From Trichobilharzia regenti (lineage: Eukaryota; Platyhelminthes; Trematoda; Strigeidida; Schistosomatidae): a stretch of 64,000 bases of DNA. How positions within the stretch are numbered: the stretch's first letter is position 1; each line of letters opens with the position of its first letter. The stretch covers positions 171,057,509 through 171,121,508 of the forward strand of contig OX235262.1 of assembly GCA_944472135.2 (NCBI GenBank), written 5' to 3'. Under the pieces are notes generated by a model. That model made no database searches. It was not told the DNA's origin and worked only from the letters and a program-made list of their open reading frames with translations. The translations under genes were made by a program, and so were the position numbers. Below, in pieces: positions 9,828 to 20,649 of the stretch.

Positions 9828-10504
9828 TTAATGCTGGCGAACTACACATCTTATTCTCTACACGACCGATGGTGCTACCTTCACTGAAAGATGAAGTACC
9901 TACATTAGCCACTTCAAATTCTACCTAACAATTCAACTGCGCTTTTTGTGGAGCAAGTTATATCTGCCGTTGTTCTAGGAACTTGATTTTTCGTGCTCGA
10001 GAACATCTGTCACTAAGGCTAAGTAAAGGTATAGTGAAAACCATCAACAGTTCGATATTGGACCATCTGGTCCAAACCGGCCGGCCTCGAAAGCCAGCGT
10101 GGAAGAATCCTTCTCTGTAATATGCCGAGTGCCAAATAAATTACCAAAATCATCGAGGCACCGCATACTTAAAACAGCAGAGGCTATTGCACTTCGCCTC
10201 AAACAACCAGTGCTCTGTATTCAAAAGAAGAAAGTCCAGCCAGCCACCACTACTGACCTGGCAGGCCTTCAGTAGAGACTTTAAATTCATGAATTTGTAA
10301 TATTATTTTTTCTAATGCTTTTGACATTCAGCTTATTTTATGTTGATGCTATTTAGCTAAAATCTATCAATATTATTGGTTCGATGTTATTTAAACATTA
10401 ATGTCATTCATAACACTAATTCATTCATTTACTATAATGTATATATAACTGTAGAGCCTGATGATGAAGTTATCGAAGAGAGTGTTCTCTTTGTTCACTA
10501 TCCA
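9828..10504 (+). mobile_element. PLE-1 copy B (nested in PLE-2)
   Basis: A 5'-truncated PLE-1 begins at AATGCTGGCGAACTACAC (compare copy C at 24685). It contains the RPMVLPSLKDEVPTLATS equivalent, the cysteine-rich/GIY-YIG block in broken frame, and the C-terminal tail (SSRHRILKTAEAIALRLKQ, CVFKRRKSSQPP). It then has the 3' UTR and hammerhead-like end at 10454-10496. Both sides of the insertion are PLE-2 minus strand. Confidence 0.8.
10454..10496 (+). ncRNA. Hammerhead-like motif at 3' end of PLE-1 copy B
   Basis: GAGC (10454-10457) faces GTTC (10493-10496). CTGATGA is at 10458-10464 and GAA at 10475-10477, followed by GAGAGTGTTCTCT as a self-complementary stem III. It has the same architecture as copies A and C with base changes in the stem III loop. 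Confidence 0.5.
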
Positions 10505-11294
10505 TTCCTTGTTATCTGGTAAATTTGGTCTATATTAATATGCTTCTTAATCGTTGGTTCACTTGTGTACGAGGCTTCTAGGAATTCTCTGGCATTTTTG
10601 GTGTTTCTTCTGTTTAAAATTTCTATATTTCCTAATCATCAAATTGGTGTCCATTATTATCCACATGCATTGATAAGAAAGAGTATATATCATGTCTTTT
10701 TACAGCCAATTTGAGTTCTTGGATCCAGATTCTATAGGGACGTCCACCTTGACCGATGTAATGTTTCTTGCAGTTCAAAGAATTTATTTTGTAAATGCTA
10801 TTAATTTTATCTTCTTTTTATGTTGGATCTTTCGCCTTGCACAATATCGAATGAAGTGATTGTTCTGGCTGGCTTGTGTGCTATATCTATTTCAAACCGT
10901 CTTAATATTCTAGCTGTTTTTCGGAGATATTATTGATAAACTGTAGGACAGATTTTCTTGTGGTCTTTGATTTTGGCTTGTTGCTAGTGTTATGACTCGG
11001 TTTTAAGCACTTTTTGAAAAACAAATTGGGCGAATATGTATTCTCTTCAACACCGGAATAGTGTGTGTTGAACTCTTTTGGACAACGTCTGCACACAGTT
11101 TCTTTTGTGGGTAATTGAGTTATTACTACCATAATTGAATATTTGATTTTCATGCATTGATTTTCTATATCCTTGTGGGGAGCAACTATCTTCAACCAGT
11201 GTCTTCATCAAAAGTGTTATCTCTTCATTTACTGACTTCACGAAATATTATCAGGTTTCCTTATTGTTGAAATTAATTTACACATGATATGGCT

Positions 11295-11765
11295 CATCAT
11301 TTAAGTTTACTTAGTCATTCGCGTAGGAAAACAAACAACCTAATGCCTTTGATTGGACACTAACTAGAATCATGTGTCTAGTGCTTTGTTTACTGCAAAC
11401 TGAATTGTATTGCCAGTCAAGTCTGTAGTGTAGCCGCCATGCCAGGTGTATCACCACCACAGTACACTCAAGATTGTTGTTATTAAATGGTTGGGGGCAA
11501 TCGCCCACAGGAAGCGCCTTGCTTGACCTAGGTTTTGTGCTAGTTGACACTTGTCAATCAGTCAGGAAGGCGTATCTGCAACCTTGAAGGAACTCATATC
11601 CGTTCTGACATTCGAACTCGTATTTCTCAGTGAGTGCTGCAGTCAGAGAGAGACCTTACCACTGAGCTATCTGAGCTCGCGATTAACCACCTGTAGGACT
11701 GTATTATACACTGTTTTCATTGGACACCTAATGATAATTAATATACATTTGGAAGGGAAAATGTG
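11295..11765 (-). mobile_element. SINE-3 copy 1 (tRNA-like, minus strand)
   Basis: Shares with 33300-33740 the blocks TTGATTGGACACTA, GGTTGG.GGCAATCG, CTTGCTTGACCTAGG and the minus-strand tRNA-like region (ACCACTGAGCTATCTGAGC). On the minus strand this gives an A-box-like AGCTCAGTGGTAAGG; the B box is degraded (CATTCGAACTC). The order of blocks suggests parts of two tandem units about 350 bases long. Confidence 0.6.
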
Positions 11766-11769
11766 ATCA

Positions 11770-12248
11770 TAAGTATATTTCCCTTAGTCTGTTTAATTTA
11801 ATTGTTGATTAACAACATCATGTCCTTCTACCAACACAAAGCATCTCATCATAAAAGTTTGTAGTACTAAAATCTGTGGATGATGTATTCCTGAATGTCT
11901 TATTCTCCTGTCATCTTATCACGTCTATAAAACATGTCATCACAGAGTTAACTAACTATATGCTGTCACAAATTCATATGAAAAAAGATAAATTTATATG
12001 TATTAAAAATGACATATTTATTAAAAACAAAACAAAATGAAAAGTATTCACTAACAAAACAGGAAACATCATCTGATTATTTATTCTTTAGCAAAGAAAA
12101 ATGACATACCCAGACTGTTGTACATGTTTCTGTTGTTTTCAACATTTTAGCATTTTTTTTAAATTTAGGAACTTCTAATTAGGAATACGAAGGCGTGAAA
12201 ATACCCTGAAGGAGACATAATAACAGTTTATTCAACTAGTATGCAATT
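11770..12248. other. Unassigned AT-rich sequence
   Basis: Nothing recognised. Confidence 0.3.
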
Positions 12249-12655
12249 AAGATGCATCGGATTGTATTGAAACTCCATTGTAGCGACCGAAACCCATGCA
12301 TTGGTTATGCCTGCGAATGCAGGAAACCGATCTTTGTGTTCTACTCTATAACTGACCAAGATTTCTTTGAGTTACCGGTAGTCAGAAAATGTTCCAATGA
12401 CAGTGGAAAGACAGTTACTTGCAATAAAATTTGCAGTGTTATTCAATAATCATAGCCTCAACAATGCCGTTGGGCAGTTACAAGATAAGTATTGTGTGAC
12501 AAAATAATTTGACCAGAATCAACCTTAAGAAATAACTGACAATCAAGAAGGGTATTCTCAACAAAACGAGATTAGAACTCTTTCAGTAAGAATCACTCAC
12601 CAACAGTGCCCGCAGGCAGTCCAAAGTCCCTATGACCTTCATTCAATCAAACAAA

Positions 12656-13500
12656 ATCAAATCGTAAAAAACACAAATGACCAATGTCATTACACAACTA
12701 TAAAGAGAAGCACGCACACTGTAGCACTCAAGAGTTCAAAGAATTGAAGAAAAATACCTACAAACGGTCTTCTAAAAGAATAGTTATCCACAAAATTTCA
12801 TCAAAAAGTGTTTAAAATCGAATCACAACACCCACAAAGAATCATCATCACAGACCACAAGAGAATTCATCCTACCATACATGGAAAATATCTCTGAAAT
12901 AACAGCTAGAATACTGAAACCGTTTGATATTGATATAGCACACAAGCCAGTCAAATCCCTTAATTCGATAAAATTAATACCATGTACAAAATAAATTGTA
13001 CGAACTGTAACAGACATTACATCGCCCAGAGTGGGCGTCCCCCTCGAATCAGAATCCAGAAACACAAATCAGCCGTGAAAAGGCATGATCTATGTTCTTT
13101 CATAAGAATGCATATGGATAATTATGGACATCAGTTTGATTGAGATAATGTCGAAATCTTAGACAGAGGAAACACCAAAAGTGCAATCATGGAATTCCTA
13201 GAAGCCTGGTACTCAAACGAATATGCAATTAACAAACAATCTTAATTCAGACCAAATATACCAGGTAATAAAAAGTAAATCCTGTGACCAGAAAGTTTAA
13301 AATCCAAGTCAATAGAAAATGATCAATACATATGTAAAGATGGTTACCGGGAGACGCAGTCATATCACTCATGAAAAATTCAAACTATTTCACTTTATGG
13401 TAAATATTGCGTTGAAGATGTTGTCCGGAAGGACGACGAAAGCTCCGCAACTAAACCGACCAGCTCAGAAAACAGTATCAATTGCAAATAAAGAGAAGCA
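12656..13500 (+). mobile_element. PLE-2 copy with GIY-YIG and 3' hammerhead
   Basis: Plus-strand PLE-2 nested in RU-1. Readable blocks in order: ENISEITARILKPFDIDIAH, then MYKINCTNCNRHYIAQSGRP (GIY-YIG region with the paired cysteines CTNC upstream), RIRIQKHKSAVKRHDLCSF, MDNYGHQFD, stop, DNVEILDRGNTKSAIMEFLE and ending near 13245. YIG is YIA, and there is a stop after GHQFD and frameshifts upstream, so it is inactive. The 3' UTR of about 160 bases ends with a hammerhead motif (13407-13450) and the terminal TCAGAAAACAGTATCAAT shared with other PLE-2 ends. Confidence 0.8.
13407..13450 (+). ncRNA. Hammerhead-like motif at 3' end of PLE-2
   Basis: Stem I is TTGCG (13407-13411) with CGCAA (13446-13450), fully paired. 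The core TTGAAGA (13412-13418) differs from CUGANGA only at C3. Stem II is a 7-bp GTTGTCC/GGACGAC hairpin (13420-13426 with 13431-13437) closed by a GGAA (GNRA) loop, with one extra T before it. GAA is at 13438-13440, then palindrome AGCT (13441-13444) as minimal stem III and C13445 as cleavage nucleotide. Two-base-pair stem III hammerheads are known from PLEs, where they act as dimers. Confidence 0.65.
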
Positions 13501-13764
13501 TTAAAATTAGTGGTTAAACGGGGAGAAAGAGGAATAATAAGGATCAAGTCAAGATATGATTTGTCAGAACAATGATATACAGTCTAGAAGAAAAGGTTAT
13601 AATAATTACAAAGTTAGTGGAAACCTCCATGTTAGTGTCAGTATTGTAATTAGATCGTTCAGGAAGAATTTTCCAAGACAGTGTCTCAGTTACACCCCTA
13701 AAATCAAATGGGCAAATTTATAAAAATGCTGGATAAAAAAGATCCTCTTTTCTTTTTTCTTTCT

Positions 13765-15072
13765 TCTTGCATGACTTGCCTCACTCTGATGAAATAAACT
13801 TTGTGAAGTACGCTGATGATTTAACGGTTTCAATGGCTGTTAACTCCCAGCTAGATTGTACTAAAATAAATAGCTTTCTATCGGAAGTCAGCAAATGGTC
13901 TGAGTCTAACGGTCTTAAACTGAATCCTTCTAAGTGTCAAACTGTTGATTTCAGCTTAAGATGTAAACGACAGTTAAAAGAAGTCATCGATTCTCATGAC
14001 AGTTGTAAAATTGACGACAATGATATAGGAATCAAATCAGAAATTAAGTATCTTGGACTCATTCTCTCTTCTGATCTCTCCTGGTCTTCCCATGTCTTAG
14101 CAATCTCCAGTAAAATATTCCGCCTGACATTTTACATTAAGAAGTTAAGACACTCGGGTATAACTCAACCCCTCCTCTTACAGTTCATAAACTCTTGCAT
14201 CCTACCTATTCTTCTTTATTGCTCACCCTTATTCTTTCCTGGTTTGCTTAAAAAGGACTATGTCACAATTCGTAGAATACTGAAGACTGTCAGTAGGGTG
14301 AGTGGTGTCCCAGTGGACCACATAGTTAACGTCGTTGTCGATAGGCACTTGACTTCGTGCAATAAATTTGCTAAAGGGATTTTGTCTGACTTGGAGCATC
14401 CGCTTTACCCTCAGCTTTCACCTTGCATCTCCTCAGGTAGAACAAGGAGTAACTTCAGAAAACTGTATGCTCGCACGTCTAAGTATAAGAATTCTATGAT
14501 ACCATACTTGGCACGTATTTTATGTGATGAAAATAGTGTCAGGCAAGAATTAACTAACCTTTTTTCATCTAGTAAATAAACAATTTCCTCCATCCATCCT
14601 TATATACCTTCAAGTTTTACTTTTATTACTTCTATTATATTTATGGTCCTGTTACTTCTCTCTTTTTACTCTCATAATTGCAAACACCAACTTATCTCCA
14701 TGACGGCTGTAATCTTTGTTTTTCCCTCACCATATCATGTAAAGAGAACATTATATTCAATATTTTTAAACATGTTAGGATTTCTATACCACATTGCCAA
14801 TACTGTGTGACACAAGCCAACGGCAATTTTCACTTGTATTCTTATTATTATTACCCTAGCTGTTATCATTATTATTGCTATTTCCATTTTATATGCTGCA
14901 TGTTTTTGACACTACCTCTATTGTAAATGTGGAAAATTTTCTGTGTGATTAATTTTATTTATAATTTGAGGAAATTAGATGCAATATTGTGATTAATGCT
15001 GAAAATTCCATTCTGTATCACAAGTACTGTTTTTGGAATAAAGTAAATCATTATTATTATTAATATTATTAA
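13765..15072 (+). mobile_element. CR1-like LINE copy 1, 5'-truncated
   Basis: The open frame 13767-14579 starts abruptly in the RT domain at the HDLPHSDEINFVKYADDL block: motif C (YADD) is intact. It is followed by SKWSESNGLKLNPSKCQTVD, KYLGLILSSDLSWSSH and a thumb/C-terminal region ending NLFSSSK before a natural stop. No frameshift occurs in these 270 codons. A 3' UTR of about 490 bases ends in GCTGAAAATTCCATTCTGTA, GGAATAAAGTAAATC and an ATT-rich tail (15046-15072). Low-copy decay makes this one of the better preserved coding blocks here. EN and RT motifs A and B are lost through 5' truncation. Confidence 0.85.
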
Positions 15073-15311
15073 ATAAGTGGACATATTTTTGTTGAACAGC
15101 AAAACGTATAAAAATGTCGAGTACTCTGTTTATTCCACAAGTGACAGGAGAGATGAGCAGAGAATCAAGAAAGATGGATAAAATCAGTGCAAGCACCGCA
15201 GTGCATTGGGAACCACAGTTGTACTAATATACTTATTTGTCCTCAAATCATTATAATATGAGCAATAGGAAAGAGAATTCCATTTTTAAGGGTTCCTTTA
15301 CAGAGATTTGA

Positions 15312-15748
15312 TTTATTTTAGGACTGATCACAAATTTAGCCCCGTTAGAGAACTACTGAAGACCAGGGAAACCAAGAAGTGTCCACAAGTAATCAGATAC
15401 AGGATAAGGCTGCTTTAAATTCTAAAAGCAAGTTGCGACCAATGGGGTCCCCCGAGTTGGGTGTGAATACAAATACTTACCGAAGACAGTGACTAGTGTT
15501 CACGCTATATATTTACAGAATTGCAAGAGTTTAGAATTTATGGGCAACTGGATTCCTACCTGGTAGCTGAAGGGTTAACGAGGTCGCTTTGAAACCTGAG
15601 GGACCTAAGTGTGACACCTGCTGGGGTCATGCGTGGGTACTAATGAGGAGTCCTCAATAAGGGTGAAATAGCTGTCCAATATTCACTGAAAGTTTTTCAA
15701 TGGTTCTGTAACTGACTGCAATTCGTGATCAGTCTTGAAAATTCGACT
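15312..15748 (+). mobile_element. FB-SINE copy 4, degraded
   Basis: The inverted tail (15312-15400: GACTGATCACAAATT, CCGTTAGAGAACTACTGAA) is followed by the forward body, a poor tRNA-like region (TAGCTGAAGGGTTAACGAGG), a degraded hammerhead (CTAATGAGGAGTCC, GTGAAATAGCTGTCCAATA) and the forward tail to TTCGTGATCAGTC. Confidence 0.65.
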
Positions 15749-15749
15749 G

Positions 15750-16330
15750 ATTATAAAGGCAAGTGTACCAGAAAGATACATGTGTTTAAAAGAGGAAATA
15801 AACAACGTTGGTATTCTTGATAGAAACAGCAAACACACATTCACGTAAGCATGTCATATCACCTTCATGTATGTTTCCATAGTAACTTTTTGCACCCATC
15901 TATCAATGTAACTTAATAGAAGCATTATACTAGCAAAAAAATAATTTCATTTTGTTAGTCTCTTAAATAATGAAGTCAGAAAAAGTGTATTTTCTTGTAG
16001 ACATTTGTGTGTATACAATATTTTCGGTTCTCACGAATACATATTCAACAAGGTAATCCGGGGGGAGGGGGGGAAATACCTCATTTCTGAATCTGTAATA
16101 AATAACTACTAGTCATCAGTATTTAAGATAATCGGATGTGTACGACTTGTGAATTTTAAGTTGTAACTTAGTAATTTTGAAGTTTCCGCTTGTTATCACA
16201 TGTGTTCTTGAAATATAGTAATTTTAGTAAAATGAGGAAAACCTGTTTTATTTATTCACTTACATGGTAACAAGGAAAGTTTTGTTACAAGTTGACACTA
16301 GTCGCAGGACCATTCAGAGTAGTAGGATCC
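15750..16330. other. Unassigned sequence
   Basis: Nothing recognised apart from a G-rich tract near 16060-16072. Confidence 0.3.
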
Positions 16331-16334
16331 AAGA

Positions 16335-16755
16335 TGTGCATTCTGTTCTGTTTGAAACTCATCAGTGGATGTACCTGGATTAACCAGTGAGTGACTGATG
16401 GTGTTTTAACAAGGATTTGTTGCACAATTCATTCCAGATGGGTTGTTTCGCTCATCTCCAGAGATTCCTCCTTATTGCTGATCTTTTCTGGCTGGCCATC
16501 TGATCTTGAGTATTGAGCAAAGACAGCTGTTGATAAAGGTCAGTAGTTTCTTCGAAATGCCCTTCGTGACACGGCGTGGCTCAAAGTCTCTGACCTATGT
16601 AGTATCACTGACTTAACATAGGAGTTGAAAATCTGCATCTTGTTTTTCATGCTGAGTGCTGTCCATCTGCACGCAGACTTGAGAGAAATGAAAGCCTATC
16701 TTCCTTTGCCGATTCTCGCTTTGATATCCTCGTCAGTTTCATCCACCTGTGGTTA
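16335..16755 (-). mobile_element. RTE LINE fragment, inverted relative to 17038-17871
   Basis: The minus strand reads DETDEDIKARIGKGR, ALSMKNKMQIFNSYVKSVIL and CNKIL-type C-terminal blocks of the RTE ORF. It shares unusual variants with the plus-strand copy at about 17480-17575 (for example GAATGAATTGTGCAACAAAT in place of the usual text), so the two look like a duplicated inverted pair. Confidence 0.7.
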
Positions 16756-16880
16756 TATACACTTTAAATACCTGCTATACTAAGAAATACCATTAGAGGT
16801 CATATTTTAATCGACTTAGAACAAGAATAATAATATAAATTGTAGGCAGTAAAATGATGGAAGTTTTTGGTAGCCCAGGT
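16756..16880 (+). repeat. Repeat shared with 9000-9115 (opposite strand)
   Basis: ACACTTTAAATACCT, AAGAAATACCATTAGAG and ATGGAAGTTTTTGG match the minus strand upstream of the PLE-like thumb at 8786-9000. Probably the same element's RT-thumb linker. Confidence 0.55.
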
Positions 16881-17037
16881 TTTAAGCAGGCAGCTGTCTG
16901 ACCAAGTTGTCCTTGTGCAAATGCACCATCTTATTAAGGTCCTCCTGCCTTTGCCATTTAGATGCATGAAAACATGCTACAATTTCATCCTCATCTCCCC
17001 TTAAAATTAAATTAACACAAAGTAGGCTTATTTTTTC

Positions 17038-17871
17038 AGTGAGAAGCACCAAGTTGGCGGAAGAAGCATCCAGAGAAGATGGGACTTCTTTCAGGTGAAC
17101 ATAGAGAAATCAGGGGTGATGGAGATTCCTGGCCAGCAGTAACAGAAGTAGCAACTACATCAGACAATAATCGGCATAAATGGGAGAAATCTTGAAAAAA
17201 GCAACCTCCTCTACCTACCTACATAGGAAGCATCGTTTCAACTACAGACGGATGGAACTGAGAAGGATATCAAAGCAGCAAGGATCGGGAAAGCCAGGCT
17301 ACTTTTCACTTCCCTCAAGTCTGTATGGAGATCAACAGCACTCAGAATAAAAAATAAGATCCGCAGTTTCAACTCAAACGTGAAGTCAGTGCTAGTATGC
17401 GTATCAGAGACTTGGCGCGTCATAAAGAGCATCTCAAACAAACTAAAGATCTTCATCAATAGCTGTCTTCGTTCTGTACTCAAGATCAGATAGCCGGCCA
17501 GAAAAGATCAGCGATAGGTAAGGATCTCTGGCAATGAGCGAACTAACCCATCAAGAATGAATTGTGCAACAAATATGCAGGAAGAAATGGAGTTAGGTGG
17601 ATTGGCCATACTCTGAGAGAACAGACCATCAAGTTACATGACAGGCAAAGCCATCGTTTGAGTGGAACCCGAACAGGAAGCGGCGAGTTAGTTGGTCATT
17701 AGTGCGTGTGTGACATGGAGGAGGTGATGTGAGGAGAACATGAAAGCATGAGGGGTAGACATGGAGCCAGGTGAAAACATTGGCAGACAACCGGAAGTAA
17801 TAGAGACGTTCGGTTGAAGTCCTATGTTCCTCTAGGAACTAAGCGATGCAATAATAATACAATAATAATGT
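17038..17871 (+). mobile_element. RTE LINE 3' half
   Basis: A plus-strand RTE/SR2-like C-terminal ORF and tail. Blocks TKLAEEASREDGTSF, YLHRKHRFNYRR, the RSSSIAVF..YSRSDSRPEKIS segment, WNPNRKRRVSWSL and the 3' end GTTCCTCTAGGAACTAAG followed by an ATA-rich tail. Multiple frameshifts. The flanks TTATTTTTTC (17028-17037) and TTATTTTCTC (17872-17881) may be an imperfect target duplication. Confidence 0.75.
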
Positions 17872-17881
17872 TTATTTTCTC

Positions 17882-19840
17882 TCAAAAATGAAAGAATATT
17901 GTGAAGACTTTTGCAACACATTTTTGAAATTTGGCCAAGAATATCGTAAACACAAAAGAGAATGAATAACAAACTTGTTTTTGTAGAATCTATCTAAAAG
18001 TAACATGTTTGATTCGAGAGGCAGAATTATCTAACAAATAAAGCAAAATGTCTGTGACAAGCATTCCTAAAGTCCATGAGAAAAAAAAATATATATCTGT
18101 GTGTATATATACGTAAAAATTTCAAAACAACTTTATGTAATATCAGATTTTCTGTGGATAGAGATAATCTGCTAATCTTCACTCATCTTTCACATAATTT
18201 TCACATATTTTTGATGACACATGTTTCAAAAATACCAAATTAAATGTAACCTGTCAAATAGGATTTAATCATAACATAACCTGAAATAAAATGATTCAAA
18301 AAGGCGAACAATTTTTGATTCTGGTTATAACCGTAGCTCAACATGTTGTTTCTTCGCCTCACCTCCCCATCCTGAGCATGTGTCAGAATACAAAGCATCT
18401 ACTCAGTCAGGTTCATGACAATAATTCTCCTGTGAAGTGTGTTGCATGGATTTCTAATACCAAAAGGAAATGGGTAGATTTTCTGGTAGGGTGATATTTA
18501 GTTTTATTTTTCAAAATAGTTGGAGGAAAAACAAAACATAAATAGGAGAAACATGGGCGCGCACACCCACACACACACACAATATTTTGAAGTCGACCAT
18601 CCATGAATAAAGATAAATAATATATATATACATATGCAAAGGTTTATGGCACTATATTACAAATGAATTGCTAAGCAATTGTATGCAACCATGCAGACGA
18701 CACTTGTATATCTAGAAATAGTATCAGGGAGAACACAAAATGTCACAACGTGTACGTTGGCGTGTGTGTGTGTGTGACAAACATTCAGTGTACATAAATC
18801 TTTTCTTTCATAAATATATGTTTTATAAAAAATAGTCTTAATAAAGCATAACAATTATTAGTGTTGTTGCCAGCACTGAATGAGACACTAATGGGGAACA
18901 AGAAATTCTAAATGCTGGAAAATGTATTTTCATCGCTAATTTGTTTGTTGATAAGCCAAAAAGAAAACTTGAAATGCATGTCGAATGAAAGTAGTCAGGC
19001 AGTCGACGAGGCAGTCAGTCAGTCAATCATTCATTTAGGGTACAATAGTTCCCCACCTCTCACCCTCAACGCCCTTGTAAGAGTTAACAGTATAGGTGAA
19101 TGAATTAGCCTAACAATAAATTTCAAATTAAAACAAAACCACAATTAGAGGCAATGTGTATTTCGTTCAGTTTGTGTGTTTCGCCTCAGTTGATATAGAT
19201 ATTATATGCATATATGTATATAAAATCTACTGTTCAGTGGTTGGCAGTTAATTCACTCTTGTTGTCTATTATTATTATTATTATTATCATTGTTTATGTG
19301 TATACGTGTACAATAAGAGAATGCCAAATAGACTGTATGCATGTGTTGAATGCATTCAAGTGAGACGAAACGATTCAAGTTATACTGTTAAACTGAAGGT
19401 ACTTTTTGATAATATTTATCCTCTATAATATTAGAAAGCAGCATTGAAGATTTTCACTACTGCCTGCCTATACACAACACATAATAGTAGTAATAAAATG
19501 TATCTATAATGACAGGGGAAAATTAAGTGTATGCATATATTTATTATAATAGCTATTGAACATTTATTCCTCTTTATTTTTGTGTATAGTTACGCGCGGG
19601 CGCGCGCGCAAAATGAATATTTTAGGCATGCATGATAAATGTAAGCCCTATTTTTTCATTCATCTTAATACCTTAGACAAGGATAGTGGTCAGGAGAAGG
19701 AGGACAATGATGTTGATTAGGTTTTGTGATAAAGGGGTATAAAAAAGGTCTGGCAATTATTTATTCATCTTGTTTGTTACATGGAGTTAATTGCTCATTT
19801 TTGAAAACTTCGAAATAAGTATTAATAATAATAATGATAT
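17882..19840. other. Unassigned AT-rich, microsatellite-bearing sequence
   Basis: No element recognised. Contains short arrays: AC near 18566-18580, GT near 18762-18775, TTA near 19268-19287, and an alternating GC tract near 19594-19609. A 63-codon frame at 18912 has no domain. Confidence 0.35.
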
Positions 19841-19844
19841 TCTC

Positions 19845-20328
19845 AAGTGTTGGTTTTGTAGGGATCGGTTGGTGGATAGTTCTCCAACTGATGTCAGTTC
19901 ATGATGAAATCCTCCAACCATTCAAACAGAATTCCCACAAATAAAAAAAACCAATGCTTGAAAACTAATCTGATATTCACTAGCGATTAGCCCTATTTTC
20001 AGGCAGTTACCTGGAGTTCTAGGTGGAAGCCGTGACCAGTAGGGTACAGCAGACTGCAGGTGAGGCATTAATTCATCCAAGAAGATACTAAGAAGTGGTC
20101 ACGCTATGCCATGAATTGGCAGAAGTTAGAATTCATGGATTGGCCATTGGATCTGGTCCCAAAGGCATAACGGTCTACGAGCTGGTTAGCCCTGTAACCG
20201 GAAGGTCCTGGTTCCGAACCCTGTTGGTGGTTGCGTACTGATGAAGCAGAGTCCCAAACTAGGCTGACGAAACAGCTGTCCAGTACTCCCAGGTTTTCCA
20301 ATGGTTATCCAACTGATGTCAGCTCATG
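19845..20328 (+). mobile_element. FB-SINE copy 5
   Basis: A short inverted tail (TGTTGGTTTTGTAGGGATCG) is joined to a forward tail piece (CAACTGATGTCAGTTCATGA). The full body starts at TTGAAAACTAATCTGAT. The tRNA-like region TTCTACGAGCTGG..CCTGTAACCGGAAGG has B box GGTTCCGAACCC (about 20210), then hammerhead and forward tail to CAGCTCATGATG. Confidence 0.75.
20235..20286 (+). ncRNA. Hammerhead motif in FB-SINE copy 5
   Basis: Core CTGATGA (20238-20244), a long irregular stem II ending GGCTGAC, GAA, stem III ACAGCTGT, cleavage C, then CAGTAC. Core bases are intact, but the GTACTG upstream strand overlaps the core, so stem I is shortened compared with copy 1. Confidence 0.5.
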
Positions 20329-20475
20329 ATGCAAAAACATATACACATATATTAGTGTAACTCTACCCTGAAGACTAAAGATTATAGTGAATTTTACAGT
20401 TTTCAACTCTTAAGGCTATTGAAAAGTCTTATTTTATTATTTCTTGAACTTTTAGAGTGGGATTAGGGGCCATTA

Positions 20476-20645
20476 AAGCACTCCTTTACCTCGCTAAGCC
20501 AGTAATAAGACTGGTAAAGAGAAAAAGTTCGGTATGAGGCCAGGAATTCCATCTCGTAAAAACAAACACCACTGATACGGGAACTTCAAGTCTCCAGCTT
20601 GAATCCCTATGTTCCATTGAGAACGTAAAGGAATTAAAAAAGAAA
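20476..20645 (+). mobile_element. SINE-2 (RTE-tailed), lacking tRNA-like head
   Basis: Starts at GCACTCCTTTACCTCGCTAA, directly after where the tRNA-like head ends in other copies, and continues to CCCTATGTTCCATTGAGAAC and an A-rich tail. The tail matches the 3' end of the RTE LINE. Confidence 0.75.
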
Positions 20646-20649
20646 TTTT

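Larger units (their letters stand above)
9560..11240 (-). mobile_element. PLE-2 copy, split by a PLE-1 insertion
   Basis: The minus-strand PLE-2 lies in two parts, 10505-11240 and 9560-9827, interrupted by plus-strand PLE-1 copy B. The upper part reads SITHKRNCVQTLSKRVQ (thumb region), then NISEKQLEY/TARILRRFEIDIAHKPA and a GIY-YIG endonuclease region (INCKKHYIGQGGRPYRI) with HDIYSFLSMHVDNNGHQFD, all in shifting frames. The lower part holds the 3' UTR and a hammerhead-like end. PLE GIY-YIG domains nick target DNA. Comparison with the uninterrupted copy at 38166-39780 places the break in the region just after the last coding block. Confidence 0.8.
12250..13740 (+). repeat. Repeat RU-1 copy 1, split by PLE-2
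   Basis: Left part 12250-12655 and right part 13500-13740 are similar to 21360-21790 plus 22036-22165 and to the uninterrupted 50270-50600. Shared blocks include CAACAAAACGAGAT, AAGAATCACTCACCAACAGT, then GGATCAAGTCAAGATATGAT, ATATACAGTCTAGAAGAAAA and TTCCAAGACAGTGTCTC. No coding signal was recognised. It may be a non-coding part of a larger element. Confidence 0.6.
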
